Below are positions 7,800-17,000 of a DNA stretch of 52,218 nt, one piece after another. The position numbers and the translations under genes were made by a program. Each line of letters starts with the position of its first letter. Within the stretch, counting starts at the first letter, position 1. The stretch covers positions 1 through 52,218 of the forward strand of contig NZ_JBAYTI010000016.1 of NCBI RefSeq assembly GCF_041675725.1, written 5' to 3'. The notes under the pieces are model-generated. The model was not told the origin of the DNA. It did not search any database and saw nothing but the letters and a program-made list of their open reading frames with translations. This DNA is from Castellaniella sp041675725 (GTDB lineage: Bacteria; Pseudomonadota; Gammaproteobacteria; Burkholderiales; Burkholderiaceae_B).

Positions 7800-9557
7800 A
7801 TGAAACGATTTGCCATTTGTCTCGCCCTCAGCGGCCTGTTGACCGGCGGGACAGCGCTGGCGCAATCCAGCCCGGATGCCACCGATGCCATCCTGGTGTT
7901 CGATGCTTCGGGCTCCATGTGGGGCCAGATCGATGGCGTCAACAAGATCGTCATCGCGCGCGATGTGGTCAGCAAGCTGCTGGACGAGCTGCCGGCCAGC
8001 CGGCGCCTGGGCCTCATGGCCTATGGCCACAACCGCAAGGGCGACTGCAGCGACATTCAGATGCTGGCGCCTGTTGGTACGGATCGCGCGGGGATCCGCA
8101 GTGCCGTCATGGGCCTCAATCCCAAGGGCATGACGCCCATGGCGGCTGCCGTGCAGTTGGCCGCCGAAGAACTCAAGTTCACCGAGAACAAGGCCACTGT
8201 CATCCTGGTCTCTGACGGCGAAGAAACCTGTCACGCCGATCCGTGCCAGGCGGTGGCCGCATTGGAAAAGCTGGGTGTGGACCTGACTGTGCACACCGTG
8301 GGCTTCGGGCTGGAGAGCGCCGAAGCCAAGAAGGCGCGCGAGCAGTTGCAGTGCATGGCCGAACACACCGGGGGGCAGTTCTTTACGGCGGACAATGCCC
8401 AGGAGCTGGCTGAAGCGCTCACTCTCGTGGCGACGACCGCACCCACCGCACCGGCAGCGCCTGCGGCACCCGCTGTGCCAGCCCGCCAAGTGGACAGTAT
8501 TCTTCAGGCGACGGATGGCGAAGGCGGCGCACCGATCACCCAGGGCCTGAGCTGGGTCGTGCGCGATGGCGGTACCGGCGAGATCCTGCACCAGGCCGAC
8601 AATGCCGGCCGCCTCGAGCTGGCACTGAAGCCGGGCATCAAAGACGTGCGTGTCGAACGCCTGTCCGATGGCGCTGCTGCCGAGGGCTCCTTCAATCCAG
8701 CCAAGGATGCGCGCTATACCTTGCCCATCGTGGTGCACTATGACGCCGCCCTTTCCGCGCCCGCCACGGCCGTGGCCGGGTCCGTGATCCGCGTGACCTG
8801 GGAAGGCCCGGACCGCGAGAGAGATTATCTCAGTGTGGAACGTCCCGACAAGCACTCCAACGCGGCCTCGTCCCTCGAGTACACCTACACTGAAGAGGGC
8901 AGCCCGCTGGCGTTGCGCATGCCGTCCGAGCCCGGCACTTATGAAATCCGTTATATCCAGAACCAGGGCTACAAGACGTTGGCGCGTCAAACAATCGAGG
9001 TGACGCCAGTGGGTGCCACGCTGGAGGCGCCCACAACGGCGGCGGCTGGCTCCGAGGTGCGCGTCAGCTGGGCTGGCCCGGACTACCGCCATGATTATCT
9101 CAGCGTAGAACGTCCCGACAAGGGCTCCAATGCAGCCTCGTCCCTCGAGTACACCTACACTGAAGAGGGCAGTCCGCTGGCATTGCGCATGCCGTCCGAG
9201 CCCGGCACCTATGAAATCCGCTATATCCAGAACCAGGACTACAAGACCCTGGCGCGCCACACGATCGAGGTGACGCCGGTGAGTGCCACGCTGGAGGCGC
9301 CCGCAACGGCGGTGGCCGGCTCCGAGGTGCGCGTCAGCTGGGCGGGCCCGGACTACCGTCATGACTACCTCAGTGTGGAGCACCCCGACAAGGACTCCAA
9401 CGCGGCTTCGTCCCTCCAGTACACCTACACTGAAGAGGGCAGCCCGCTGGCGTTGCGCATGCCGTCCGAGCCCGGCACCTATGAAATCCGCTACATCCAG
9501 AACCAAGGCTACAAGACCCTGGCGCGTCACATGATTACAGTCACGGCCGCCCCATGA
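7800..9557 (+). CDS. Secreted von Willebrand factor A (VWA) protein with three 90-residue repeats
   Basis: The protein has 585 residues from an ATG with an excellent AAAGGAG ribosome site. A signal peptide (MKRFAICLALSGLLTGGTALA) with cleavage near residue 21 sends it to the periplasm or outside. Residues about 27-215 are a VWA domain with an intact metal-ion site: DASGS (35-39), the Thr in GMTPMAAAV and the Asp in LVSDGEETC. An Ala/Pro linker follows (TAPTAPAAPAAPAVPA), then a beta-rich segment. Three tandem 90-residue repeats end the protein; each contains AGSxxRVxWxGPD, DYLSVExPDK, NAASSLxYTYTEEGSPLALR and PGTYEIRYIQNQ. The repeats look like Ig or fibronectin-like adhesive modules. The ligand is unknown. 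A membrane protein gene follows, and the two-component pair upstream is divergent. Confidence 0.9.
   Translation: MKRFAICLALSGLLTGGTALAQSSPDATDAILVFDASGSMWGQIDGVNKIVIARDVVSKLLDELPASRRLGLMAYGHNRKGDCSDIQMLAPVGTDRAGIRSAVMGLNPKGMTPMAAAVQLAAEELKFTENKATVILVSDGEETCHADPCQAVAALEKLGVDLTVHTVGFGLESAEAKKAREQLQCMAEHTGGQFFTADNAQELAEALTLVATTAPTAPAAPAAPAVPARQVDSILQATDGEGGAPITQGLSWVVRDGGTGEILHQADNAGRLELALKPGIKDVRVERLSDGAAAEGSFNPAKDARYTLPIVVHYDAALSAPATAVAGSVIRVTWEGPDRERDYLSVERPDKHSNAASSLEYTYTEEGSPLALRMPSEPGTYEIRYIQNQGYKTLARQTIEVTPVGATLEAPTTAAAGSEVRVSWAGPDYRHDYLSVERPDKGSNAASSLEYTYTEEGSPLALRMPSEPGTYEIRYIQNQDYKTLARHTIEVTPVSATLEAPATAVAGSEVRVSWAGPDYRHDYLSVEHPDKDSNAASSLQYTYTEEGSPLALRMPSEPGTYEIRYIQNQGYKTLARHMITVTAAP
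8757..9554 (+). repeat. Three tandem 270-bp repeats inside the VWA gene
   Basis: Units begin at 8757, 9027 and 9297 with an exact 270-bp period; the third is slightly shortened by the stop codon. Long stretches are identical between units, for example the segment encoding YTYTEEGSPLALRMPSEPG. Identity at the DNA level, not just in protein, points to recent duplication or ongoing homogenisation by recombination. The copy number could therefore vary between strains. Confidence 0.9.
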
Positions 9558-9586
9558 GGGCAGCCCACCAAAGCGGCAGTTTCACG

Positions 9587-9621
9587 CCCTGGCCGCCGCC
9601 AGAGACATGCGGCGGCCAGGG
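9587..9621 (+). terminator. Strong 13-bp hairpin between VWA gene and membrane protein gene
   Basis: CCCTGGCCGCCGC (9587-9599) and GCGGCGGCCAGGG (9609-9621) form a perfect 13-bp stem with a 9-base loop, starting 30 bases after the VWA stop. No U-tract follows, so it is not a textbook intrinsic terminator. It may instead attenuate read-through or protect the 3' end of the VWA message. Confidence 0.5.
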
Positions 9622-9676
9622 TTACGCCGTATCACGCAGCATCAATCGGTCAAGCAAAATAAGGAATTGAACGACT

Positions 9677-10663
9677 ATGTGGGATTTCAACCTCGGCGCC
9701 GCCTTCGGCCTCATGATGCGCACGATGCCTTTCATCATCCTGCGCCTCGTCGTCTATCTGGGCATTGCGCTGGGCTACATGCTGGTCACCGGGGTGGGGG
9801 CGGGCCTGGGTTACGGGGTCGGCACCCTATTTGGCGCCGATGGCCAGACCACGGGTGCCGGCATTGGGGGGGTGATTGGCTTTGGTGTCTTTGGCGCCCT
9901 CATGTACTGGGCGCGGGCGTGGCTCTTGTACATGATCAAGGCCGCGCACATCGCCGTCCTCATCGAACTGGTCGATGGCAAGTCCATCCCCGAGGGCAAA
10001 TCCCAGCTTGGTCATGGCCGAGAGGTCATACAACAGCGCTTTGGCGCGTCCAACGTCTTGTTCGGTATCGATATCCTCATCAAGGGCGTGGTGCGCGCTT
10101 TGTCTGGCCTGGTGCGCGGCCTGCTGAACATGTTTCCCGCAGGCGAACGCCTGGCGTCGCTGATCCAGGCGTTCCTGCGTATGGCACTGGGTTTCGTGGA
10201 TGAACTCATCCTCGCGCGCATGATCCGTACCGGCGCTGAAGAGCCCTGGGATTCGGCCAGGAAGTCGCTCGTGCTCTACGGCCAGAACTACAAGCCCATG
10301 CTCAAGAATGCCGCCTGGCTGGCCGCCATCATGTACGGCCTGAGTATTCTGGTGTTCGTCGTCATGCTGGCTCCGGCGGCCTTGATTGCCTATCTCATGC
10401 CCGGCTTTCTCTCGGGTGCGGCCGTCGCCTTTGCCGTGTTGCTGGCCTGGAGCATCAAGGTGGGCCTGTTCGAACCGCTGGCGCTCACCTGCATGATGCA
10501 GGTGTATTTCCAGGCGATCGAGGGGCAGGAACCCAATCCAGAATGGGAGGCCAAGCTGGAAGGCATGTCCGACCAGTTCCGCAAGATCAAGCAAGGCGCC
10601 GAAGAAGTGCTGCGCAGGCCGCGCCCGCCTGCCGGCGCGCCCGAGCCAGACGCCTCGGCGTAG
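9677..10663 (+). CDS. Multi-pass inner-membrane protein of unknown function
   Basis: The protein has 328 residues. Hydrophobic segments are visible at about residues 15-45 (MPFIILRLVVYLGIALGYML), 55-90, 210-235 (AAIMYGLSILVFVVMLAPAA) and 240-265. Between them lies a long amphipathic middle region (residues 95-205) and the C-terminus is charged, Pro- and Ala-rich. There is no catalytic motif I recognise. The Gly-rich GTGAGIGGVIG-like stretch packs like a membrane helix pair. It lies 119 bases downstream of the VWA gene on the same strand, separated by a strong hairpin, so the two probably form a functional pair. Possible roles are secretion or anchoring of the VWA protein or a channel that it modulates. 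These are inferences and no function is assigned. Confidence 0.8.
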   Translation: MWDFNLGAAFGLMMRTMPFIILRLVVYLGIALGYMLVTGVGAGLGYGVGTLFGADGQTTGAGIGGVIGFGVFGALMYWARAWLLYMIKAAHIAVLIELVDGKSIPEGKSQLGHGREVIQQRFGASNVLFGIDILIKGVVRALSGLVRGLLNMFPAGERLASLIQAFLRMALGFVDELILARMIRTGAEEPWDSARKSLVLYGQNYKPMLKNAAWLAAIMYGLSILVFVVMLAPAALIAYLMPGFLSGAAVAFAVLLAWSIKVGLFEPLALTCMMQVYFQAIEGQEPNPEWEAKLEGMSDQFRKIKQGAEEVLRRPRPPAGAPEPDASA

Positions 10664-10681
10664 TCTGGCCCGGGCCCGAGC

Positions 10682-11239
10682 TTAGGGTTTGCGGGCAGTC
10701 TTGGGGGACATCACTGCGCAGCGTGCCAAGACGGTCGTGCCGTTGCTCAGGGCAAGCAGCACCTGGGCCTCGTCACCCAAGGCAAGGCCTTCCCGGGGAC
10801 CTTCGAGCATGAGGTGGTAGCTGCCGGGCTTGAGTTCGACTTGCTGCCCTGCGGGTATGGCAAGCTCGTCGATCATGGCCATTTTGCTCACGCCCCCTTC
10901 GTGGGTGGTTTGGTGCAGCATGATCTCTTCATAGTCGGGTGAGGCGGCCGACTGGACGCGCACAGGCTCGCTGCCTTGATTGTGGATGACCAGGAAACCC
11001 CCTGAGGGCGTAGGCTTGGGCATTTGCCGGATCCAGCAGCCGTCGGCCGTGACCTGTCCGGCGATGGGCCGGCTGGCCAGTGTCGCGTAGTCGGGGCCCT
11101 GCGCCGCGGCGCCGTGGGCGTGGCCGTGATCGCTGCCGTGGCTGTGGTCGTTGCCGTGCGCCCAGGCGATTGCGCCAGGTTGCATGAGTGCCAGGGCGAG
11201 CCCCAGGGTGGTTGCGATATGAGTGAGCTTGATTTTCAT
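10682..11239 (-). CDS. PCu(A)C-type periplasmic copper chaperone
   Basis: The protein has 185 residues from the ATG at 11239 (AGGAA ribosome site); the upstream extension of the frame is not supported. A signal peptide ends near IAWA. A His-rich stretch follows (HGNDHSHGSDHGHAHG), as in many secreted copper-binding proteins. The PCu(A)C fold carries the Met/His motif: MLHQTTHEGG, SKMAMI and later YHLMLEGP. Family members carry Cu(I) in the periplasm and deliver it to cytochrome oxidase or to copper sinks. It is the downstream gene of a leftward pair with a DUF2946-like protein, a common partner in copper-related loci. Confidence 0.88.
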   Translation of the reverse strand: MKIKLTHIATTLGLALALMQPGAIAWAHGNDHSHGSDHGHAHGAAAQGPDYATLASRPIAGQVTADGCWIRQMPKPTPSGGFLVIHNQGSEPVRVQSAASPDYEEIMLHQTTHEGGVSKMAMIDELAIPAGQQVELKPGSYHLMLEGPREGLALGDEAQVLLALSNGTTVLARCAVMSPKTARKP

Positions 11240-11359
11240 GTGAGTTCCTGTCCGAGAACGGGTCGTGCGACGGGGTGTCGCACAGTGAAAGTGCCTGCCA
11301 AGGGCGGCCTTTCGGGGATGATGAGGTGTAAGAGGCACGGTTGATGAGCCGTGCGGGTG

Positions 11360-11776
11360 TCATGACCCGAGCAGGACAGGGGGGGCGCGTGGCCCGAGGG
11401 GCGGGCCCGCAATGCGCGCAGGCAGCGGTGTCATGCCGTCGCGCAACGTGAGGGTGGGGACGCGTGCAACGGCAGTGGCCATGGCTGGCGCGGCCGCACC
11501 CGGCATGACGGCCTGGGACACCACGGCGCAGAAGGGGCAGGACTGCGCGGCGCCATCGTGGTCCGGCACACCGTCGAGCAGCGTGACCGACGCCAGGCCG
11601 ACATCCCCGGTTTCCGTGCATAGCGCTATGGTCAGTGTGCCGCTGCCTGGGCCCGACAGCTTGGGCATATAGCCTGCAGGAAACGCCGTACGAAACAGCA
11701 GCGCGAAGAGCGTCAGACAAAGCAGAATTTGCCAGACGCCCTTGTGGCTTCCTTTCAGGTTTCGCAATGCGTGCAT
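11360..11776 (-). CDS. DUF2946-like small membrane or periplasmic protein
   Basis: The protein has 138 residues. One N-terminal hydrophobic segment (VWQILLCLTLFALLFRTAFP) is followed by PAGYMP, characteristic of DUF2946 proteins. Two cysteine regions follow (IALCTETG and SCPFCAVVSQA), the second a CxxC-type pair suited to metal or redox chemistry. The C-terminus is Pro/Arg-rich. It sits 120 bases upstream of the PCu(A)C chaperone gene on the same strand, so both may be involved in copper handling. The specific role of DUF2946 is not established. Confidence 0.75.
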   Translation of the reverse strand: MHALRNLKGSHKGVWQILLCLTLFALLFRTAFPAGYMPKLSGPGSGTLTIALCTETGDVGLASVTLLDGVPDHDGAAQSCPFCAVVSQAVMPGAAAPAMATAVARVPTLTLRDGMTPLPARIAGPPLGPRAPPVLLGS

Positions 11777-11890
11777 GAAGCCGATTGTACCCGTGTCCGA
11801 AGGCCAGGACCTGCTCCGTCACCAGCGTCCGGTGCCCAGAGTCGCCCTCACCCGGTGAAGCGGGCCTGCATCATGATTCTGTGGCAAAAT

Positions 11891-11910
11891 TACTGTTCAT
11901 AAACACAGTA
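11891..11910. promoter_or_regulatory. LexA (SOS) box upstream of imuA
   Basis: TACTGT-N8-ACAGTA is a perfect match to the proteobacterial LexA consensus CTGT-N8-ACAG, extended by symmetric TA flanks. It ends 6 bases before the imuA ATG, so bound LexA would block transcription of the whole imuA-imuB-dnaE2 cassette until DNA damage. Confidence 0.93.
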
Positions 11911-11916
11911 GTCATC

Positions 11917-12738
11917 ATGAGCCAATCTGCTTTTTCCTTCCGTGCCCAACCGGCCGCAGGGGCTCCCTCCTCGGCCGGCAGGGGGGCGCAGTCCGTGCTG
12001 GCGATCCAGGGGGTGTGGCGCGGCACTGAAATCAGCAATCCATCCGTCGCCGTGGTGCCCACGGGTTGGGCACTGCTGGATCGCGAGCTGCCGGGCGGCG
12101 GCTGGCCGAGCCAGTCGCTGGTCGAAATCCTGGCCCCACAGCCCGCCATCCTCGAATGGCGGCTGCTGGGTCCCGCATTGCGCCAGGTCTCTGAACGGGG
12201 TGGGCAGGTCATCGTCGTCGGGCCGCCGCGTCAGCCATACCTGCCGGGCCTGCAGCAGGGGGGGCTGGATGAGCGCCGTTTCGTCTGGATCCAGGCCCAG
12301 ACGCCGGCCGAGCGCCTCTGGGCCACCGAGCAGCTGGTCAGGGCCAACGCCTGCGGCGCCATCATCGCCTGGTTGCCCCAGGCTCGGCCCGAACACATCC
12401 GGCGCCTGCAAGTCTGCGCGCAGTCCTGCCAGGGGCTGGTATTTCTGTGCCGCCCCGAAGCCGTACGGGTTGAACCCTCGGCTGCCCCGCTGCGGGTGTG
12501 GGCCGGCTTGCGGCCGGATTGGGCGCTCGATCTGCATATCCTCAAGCGCCGTGGCCCCCCACACGCCCGGCCGATTGCGCTGCCGTCCGTTCCCGGTGCG
12601 CTGGCCTCGGTTCTCAGCCCCCGGCAGCTGCATCCTGGCCAACTGCCTGGCCAACTGTTTTCCCGCGAGGTGCCTGCTCATGCTGTGGGCCGCCCTGTCA
12701 TTGCCCTGCGCCCCCGACGGAACCCCACCCTCCAATGA
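11917..12738 (+). CDS. imuA: ImuA, RecA/SulA-like SOS mutagenesis protein
   Basis: The protein has 273 residues from the ATG at 11917, directly after the LexA box; an earlier TTG-initiated frame would start in front of that box. ImuA is a RecA-like component of the translesion mutasome. Visible features are VVPTGWALLDRELPGGGWP (the RecA-like entry strand and loop) and LVEIL followed by a RecA-fold core with VIVVGPPRQPYLPGL. A Pro/Arg-rich C-terminus, which in homologues contacts partners, follows. A strict Walker A motif is absent, as is usual in this family. The last 59 bases overlap the start of imuB. SOS control is expected from the upstream box. Confidence 0.88.
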   Translation: MSQSAFSFRAQPAAGAPSSAGRGAQSVLAIQGVWRGTEISNPSVAVVPTGWALLDRELPGGGWPSQSLVEILAPQPAILEWRLLGPALRQVSERGGQVIVVGPPRQPYLPGLQQGGLDERRFVWIQAQTPAERLWATEQLVRANACGAIIAWLPQARPEHIRRLQVCAQSCQGLVFLCRPEAVRVEPSAAPLRVWAGLRPDWALDLHILKRRGPPHARPIALPSVPGALASVLSPRQLHPGQLPGQLFSREVPAHAVGRPVIALRPRRNPTLQ

Positions 12739-13996
12739 GGCTCTTCATGGGCTGGCGGTCTGGGCCTTGCAGTTCACGCCCCGGGTCGCCATCGCCGATG
12801 ACGCCGTCGTCCTCGAGGTCGAGGCCAGCACGCGTCTGTTCGGCGGGCGCCGGGCGCTGCACGAGCGCATCGATGGCGAAGGCCGGGAAATAGGCATGGC
12901 CGCCATCGCCTGGGCGCCCAACAGCCTGGCTGCGCTGGCTTGCGTGCGGGCCGGGGTACTCAACGGGGTGCGCCAGCCACTGCCCCAGGTGCTCGATGCC
13001 CTGCCCATGGGGGTGTTGTCGGCCGTGGCCCCCCATCGGCTGACGCTGGCACAGCTCGGGTGCCGCACCTTGGGCGATGTCCGCCGTCTGCCGCGCGGGG
13101 GCATCGGCCGGCGCTTTGGCAAGGGTTTGCTCGATGCCCTCGATCAGGCCTATGGCGTGCAACCCGAGGCGCATCGCTGGGTCGATCTCCCCGAAACCTT
13201 TCATGCCCGGCTCGAGCTGATGGCGCGCGTGGATGCCGCCCCGGCACTGCTGTTCGGCGCCCGCCGCCTGTTGGTCCAGTTGTGTGGCTGGCTGGCGGCG
13301 CGGCAGGCGGGCACTACGGCCTTCACCGTGCGCTGGGCGCATGATGGCGCGCATTTGCGCCCAGGGGGCGACGCAGGCGGCACAGGCTGGCTCACGGTTC
13401 GCACCGCGCAGCCGATGCGCGATGTCGAGCATCTGTGCCGGTTGCTGGCCGAGCACCTGGCTCATGTCAGGTTGCAGGCCCCGGTGGGCGAACTGGCCCT
13501 CGAAGCGCCCGAAGTCGTGCCGCTGCAGGCGCATAGTGCTTCGCTGCTGCCCCAAGACGGCCCGGCGGGCGAGCTGCTGCCGCGGGTGCTCGAACGCATT
13601 GCCGCCCGCCTGGGTCCCGGGCGTGTCTGGCAGCCAGTGTTGTGTGAAGACCATCGCGTCGAATGGATGCAGCATTGGCAGCCGGCGCCGCAGCCTGTGC
13701 GGGGGCCGCGCATCGCACCGCCCCCGGTGCCGCAGCCAGGTTTCATCCTGCCTGAACCCCTGCAGCTTGCGGTGCGTGACAACCGGCCGATCTACCAGGG
13801 GCCGTTGATGCTGCTGGCAGGCCCCCACCGCGTCGAAGGCGGCTGGTGGCATCGAGCTGGGGACGACGCCACCAACCACCATGTCGAGCGGGATTACTGG
13901 GTGGCGCTCAGCCAGCATGCCGGGGTGCTTTGGATCTACCAGGTCCGCCTGGCTGGTGATGCCACGGCCTGGTATCTGCACGGGGCATTTGCGTGA
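12680..13996 (+). CDS. imuB: ImuB, catalytically inactive Y-family polymerase-like protein
   Basis: The protein has 438 residues from the ATG at 12680 (MLWAALSLPC, the usual ImuB opening), which lies inside imuA in another frame; GCGAGG lies upstream. It is the scaffold of the ImuA-ImuB-DnaE2 translesion complex and in homologues binds the beta clamp. Y-family fingers and palm remnants are visible (AVVLEVEASTRLFGGRRAL, DALPMGVLSAVAPH), then the helix-hairpin-helix thumb (LAQLGCRTLGDVRRLPRGGI). The little-finger region follows. Acidic catalytic residues of true DinB polymerases are not conserved. imuB ends 7 bases before the dnaE2 ATG. Confidence 0.88.
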   Translation: MLWAALSLPCAPDGTPPSNEALHGLAVWALQFTPRVAIADDAVVLEVEASTRLFGGRRALHERIDGEGREIGMAAIAWAPNSLAALACVRAGVLNGVRQPLPQVLDALPMGVLSAVAPHRLTLAQLGCRTLGDVRRLPRGGIGRRFGKGLLDALDQAYGVQPEAHRWVDLPETFHARLELMARVDAAPALLFGARRLLVQLCGWLAARQAGTTAFTVRWAHDGAHLRPGGDAGGTGWLTVRTAQPMRDVEHLCRLLAEHLAHVRLQAPVGELALEAPEVVPLQAHSASLLPQDGPAGELLPRVLERIAARLGPGRVWQPVLCEDHRVEWMQHWQPAPQPVRGPRIAPPPVPQPGFILPEPLQLAVRDNRPIYQGPLMLLAGPHRVEGGWWHRAGDDATNHHVERDYWVALSQHAGVLWIYQVRLAGDATAWYLHGAFA

Positions 13997-14003
13997 GGGC
14001 GCC

Positions 14004-17000
14004 ATGACCAATGCGTCGCCAACCTTGCCAGGCTATGCCGAGCTCAGGTGCCTCAGCAATTTCTCTTTCCTGCGGGGCGCCAGCCATCCCGAAGAGCTGG
14101 TCGAACGCGCCCGGCAGCTGGGCTACGGCGCGCTCGCCCTGACCGATGAATGCTCGATGGCGGGCATCGTGCGCGCCCACGTCGCAGCCAGGGCGCATGG
14201 CCTGAGGCTGCTGGTGGGCAGCCAGTTCGAGGTCCGCGCCGCTGCGCCGCTGGCGTCTTTCACCCTGGTTGTAATTGCTGCCAATGGCCATGGCTATGGC
14301 AATTTGTGTGAATTCATCACTGGCTTGCGGCGTGCGTCATCCGCCAAAGGCCGCTACCAGCTGCAGGCAGACGATCTCGATCCGCGCGTCCTGGCGGACT
14401 GCGTCGTGCTCGTTTCACCCCATCGTCCTGCCGACCCGGAGCAACTGCTGGGGGTGGCGCGCTGGACGCTGGAGCGCTTCATGGGGCGCTGCTGGCTGGC
14501 GGTCGAACTCTTGCGCAGCCTCGATGACGAGCGATGGCTGCACCAGTTGCGCGAGGTCGGCAAGCTGACGGCCATCCCGCTGGTGGCCTGCGGTGATGTC
14601 CACATGCACGTGCGCTCGCGCAAGATGCTGCAGGACATTCTCACCGCCATTCGCCTGGGCAAGCCGCTTACGCACTGCGGCCGCAGCCTGCAGCCCAACG
14701 CAGAGCGCCACTTGCGCTCGCGCCTGCGCTTGGCGCAGATCTATCCGGTCGAACTGTTGGCCGAAACTATGCAGGTGGCGGCCCGCTGTCATTTCAGCCT
14801 GGACGAGCTGCGTTACCAGTATCCCGAAGAAGTCGTGCCGAAGGGGGAAACCCCGGCCAGCCATTTGCGCCGTCTCACCTACGAGGGGGCCGGATGGCGC
14901 TGGCCGGGTGGCATTCCCGCCAAGGTGCAGGAACAGATCGAGCACGAACTGGCGCTGATCGCCGAACTCGGCTACGAACCATATTTCCTCACCGTGGCCG
15001 ATATCGTGGCTTTTGCCCGCTCGCGTCGGATTCTCTGCCAGGGGCGGGGCAGTGCGGCGAATTCTGTGGTCTGCTATTGCATTGGCGTCACCGAGGTGGA
15101 TCCGGCCCGCATGGCAGTGTTGTTCGAGCGTTTCATCAGCCGCGAGCGCAACGAACCCCCTGATATCGATGTGGATTTCGAGCACGAGCGTCGCGAAGAG
15201 GTCATCCAGTACCTGTATCGTAAATATGGGCGTGCCCGGGCTGCACTGACGGCCGTGGTGGTTCGCTATCGGCCCAAGAGCGCGATTCGCGATGTGGGCA
15301 AGGCCTTGGGTTTCGAGGCCAGCGTGCTCGATGCCCTGGCCAAGGGGCAGCGCTGGTGGGATGGCCGCGAAATCGCGCCCGAGCGGCTGCGTGCGGCGGG
15401 CCTGACACCCGACAGCCTCGGGGTGCGCCAGCTGCTGCGGTTTGCCGGGCAGCTGGTCGGCTTTCCCCGGCACCTGAGCCAACACGTGGGGGGGTTCGTG
15501 CTGTCGCGCGGGCCGCTGTCGCGCATGGTGCCCATCGAGAACGCGGCCATGGAAGGCCGCACGGTGATCGAATGGGACAAGGACGATCTCGATGCCATGG
15601 GCCTGCTCAAGGTCGACGTGCTGGCACTGGGCATGCTCACGGCGATTCGCAAGGCTCTGGCCTTCATCGGCGCGCGCACGGGCAGCGTGTTCGAGCTGCA
15701 GGATATTCCACCCGAGGATCCCGAGACCTATGACATGATCTGTCGGGCCGACACGATCGGGGTGTTCCAGATCGAAAGCCGTGCCCAAATGAGCATGCTG
15801 CCGCGCCTGCGGCCACGGTGCTACTACGACCTGGTCATCGAAGTGGCGATCATCCGCCCCGGGCCGATCCAGGGCAATATGCTGCACCCCTATCTCAGCA
15901 GGCGCCAGGGCAGGGAACCCGTGCGCTATCCAGGCGAAGCCCTGCGCGAGGCGCTGGGCCGCACCCTGGGGGTCCCCATCTTCCAGGAGCAAGTCATGCA
16001 GATCGCGGTGCTGGCGGCCGGCTTTACCCCCGGCGAAGCCGACCAGCTGCGCCGCTCCATGGCCGCCTGGCGGCACAAGGGCAATCTCGAGGCGCACTAT
16101 GCCCGGCTGGTCGATGGCATGACCGCGCGGGGCTATGAGCGCGCTTTCGCCGAGTCGATCTTCGAACAGATCCGGGGGTTTTCAGAATACGGGTTCCCGG
16201 AAAGCCATGCCGCCAGCTTTGCGTTGCTGGTCTATGCTTCGTGCTGGATCAAGCGGCATCATCCGGCCGAATTCCTGGCGGCCATGCTCAACAGCCAGCC
16301 GCTGGGTTTCTACAGCCCAGATCAGCTCGTGCAGGATGCGCGTCGTCACGGGGTCCAGGTGCACCCGGTCGATGTGCTCGCCAGCGACTGGGATTGCACC
16401 CTCGAGGGGGCCGTGGATCTGCCGGCCGTGCGGCTGGGGTTGCGCATGGTTTCCGGGATGTCGCAAGCCACTGCCGCGCGCATCGTGGCAGCGCGCGCCC
16501 AGGGGCTGTTCGATGACACCGATGACCTGGCCCGGCGGGCGGCATTGGGCATGCAGGATATGCGCCGGTTGGCGGGTGCCGATGCACTGGCCGGCTTGTC
16601 GGGTCACCGGCGCCAGCAGGTCTGGGAAGCCTCGGTATCCAACGCCGCACCCCGGCTTTTGCAGGATGCGCCGATCCGCGAAGACATCCTCGAGCTGCCG
16701 CCCGCGCCCGAGGGCGAAGAGATCCTGTTCGATTATGCCAGCGTGGGCCTGACGCTGCGGCGCCACCCGCTCGAGCTGCTGCGGCCCGTGTTGCGCAAGC
16801 GGCGCCTGCAAAGCGCACAAGAGTTGCAACATGCACGTGATGGCAGCCTGGTGCGCTGTTGCGGTATTGTCACGCTGCGCCAGCGGCCCCGCACGGCCAA
16901 GGGCGTGGTGTTCGTTTCGCTGGAAGACGAAACCGGGGTGGTGCAGGTGGTGGTCTGGCAGAAGGTGCGCGAGCGTCAGCGCACGGTATTGCTGCAATCG

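Noticed and set aside
7644..9530. A 628-codon open frame antisense to the VWA gene
   Set aside because: It mirrors the GC-biased codons and the repeats of the VWA gene, lacks a signal or motif, and the plus-strand gene has a perfect ribosome site, signal peptide and VWA metal site.
8757..9554. Repeats considered as a CRISPR array
   Set aside because: The units are 270 bp, in frame and coding, without short spacers or adjacent cas genes.
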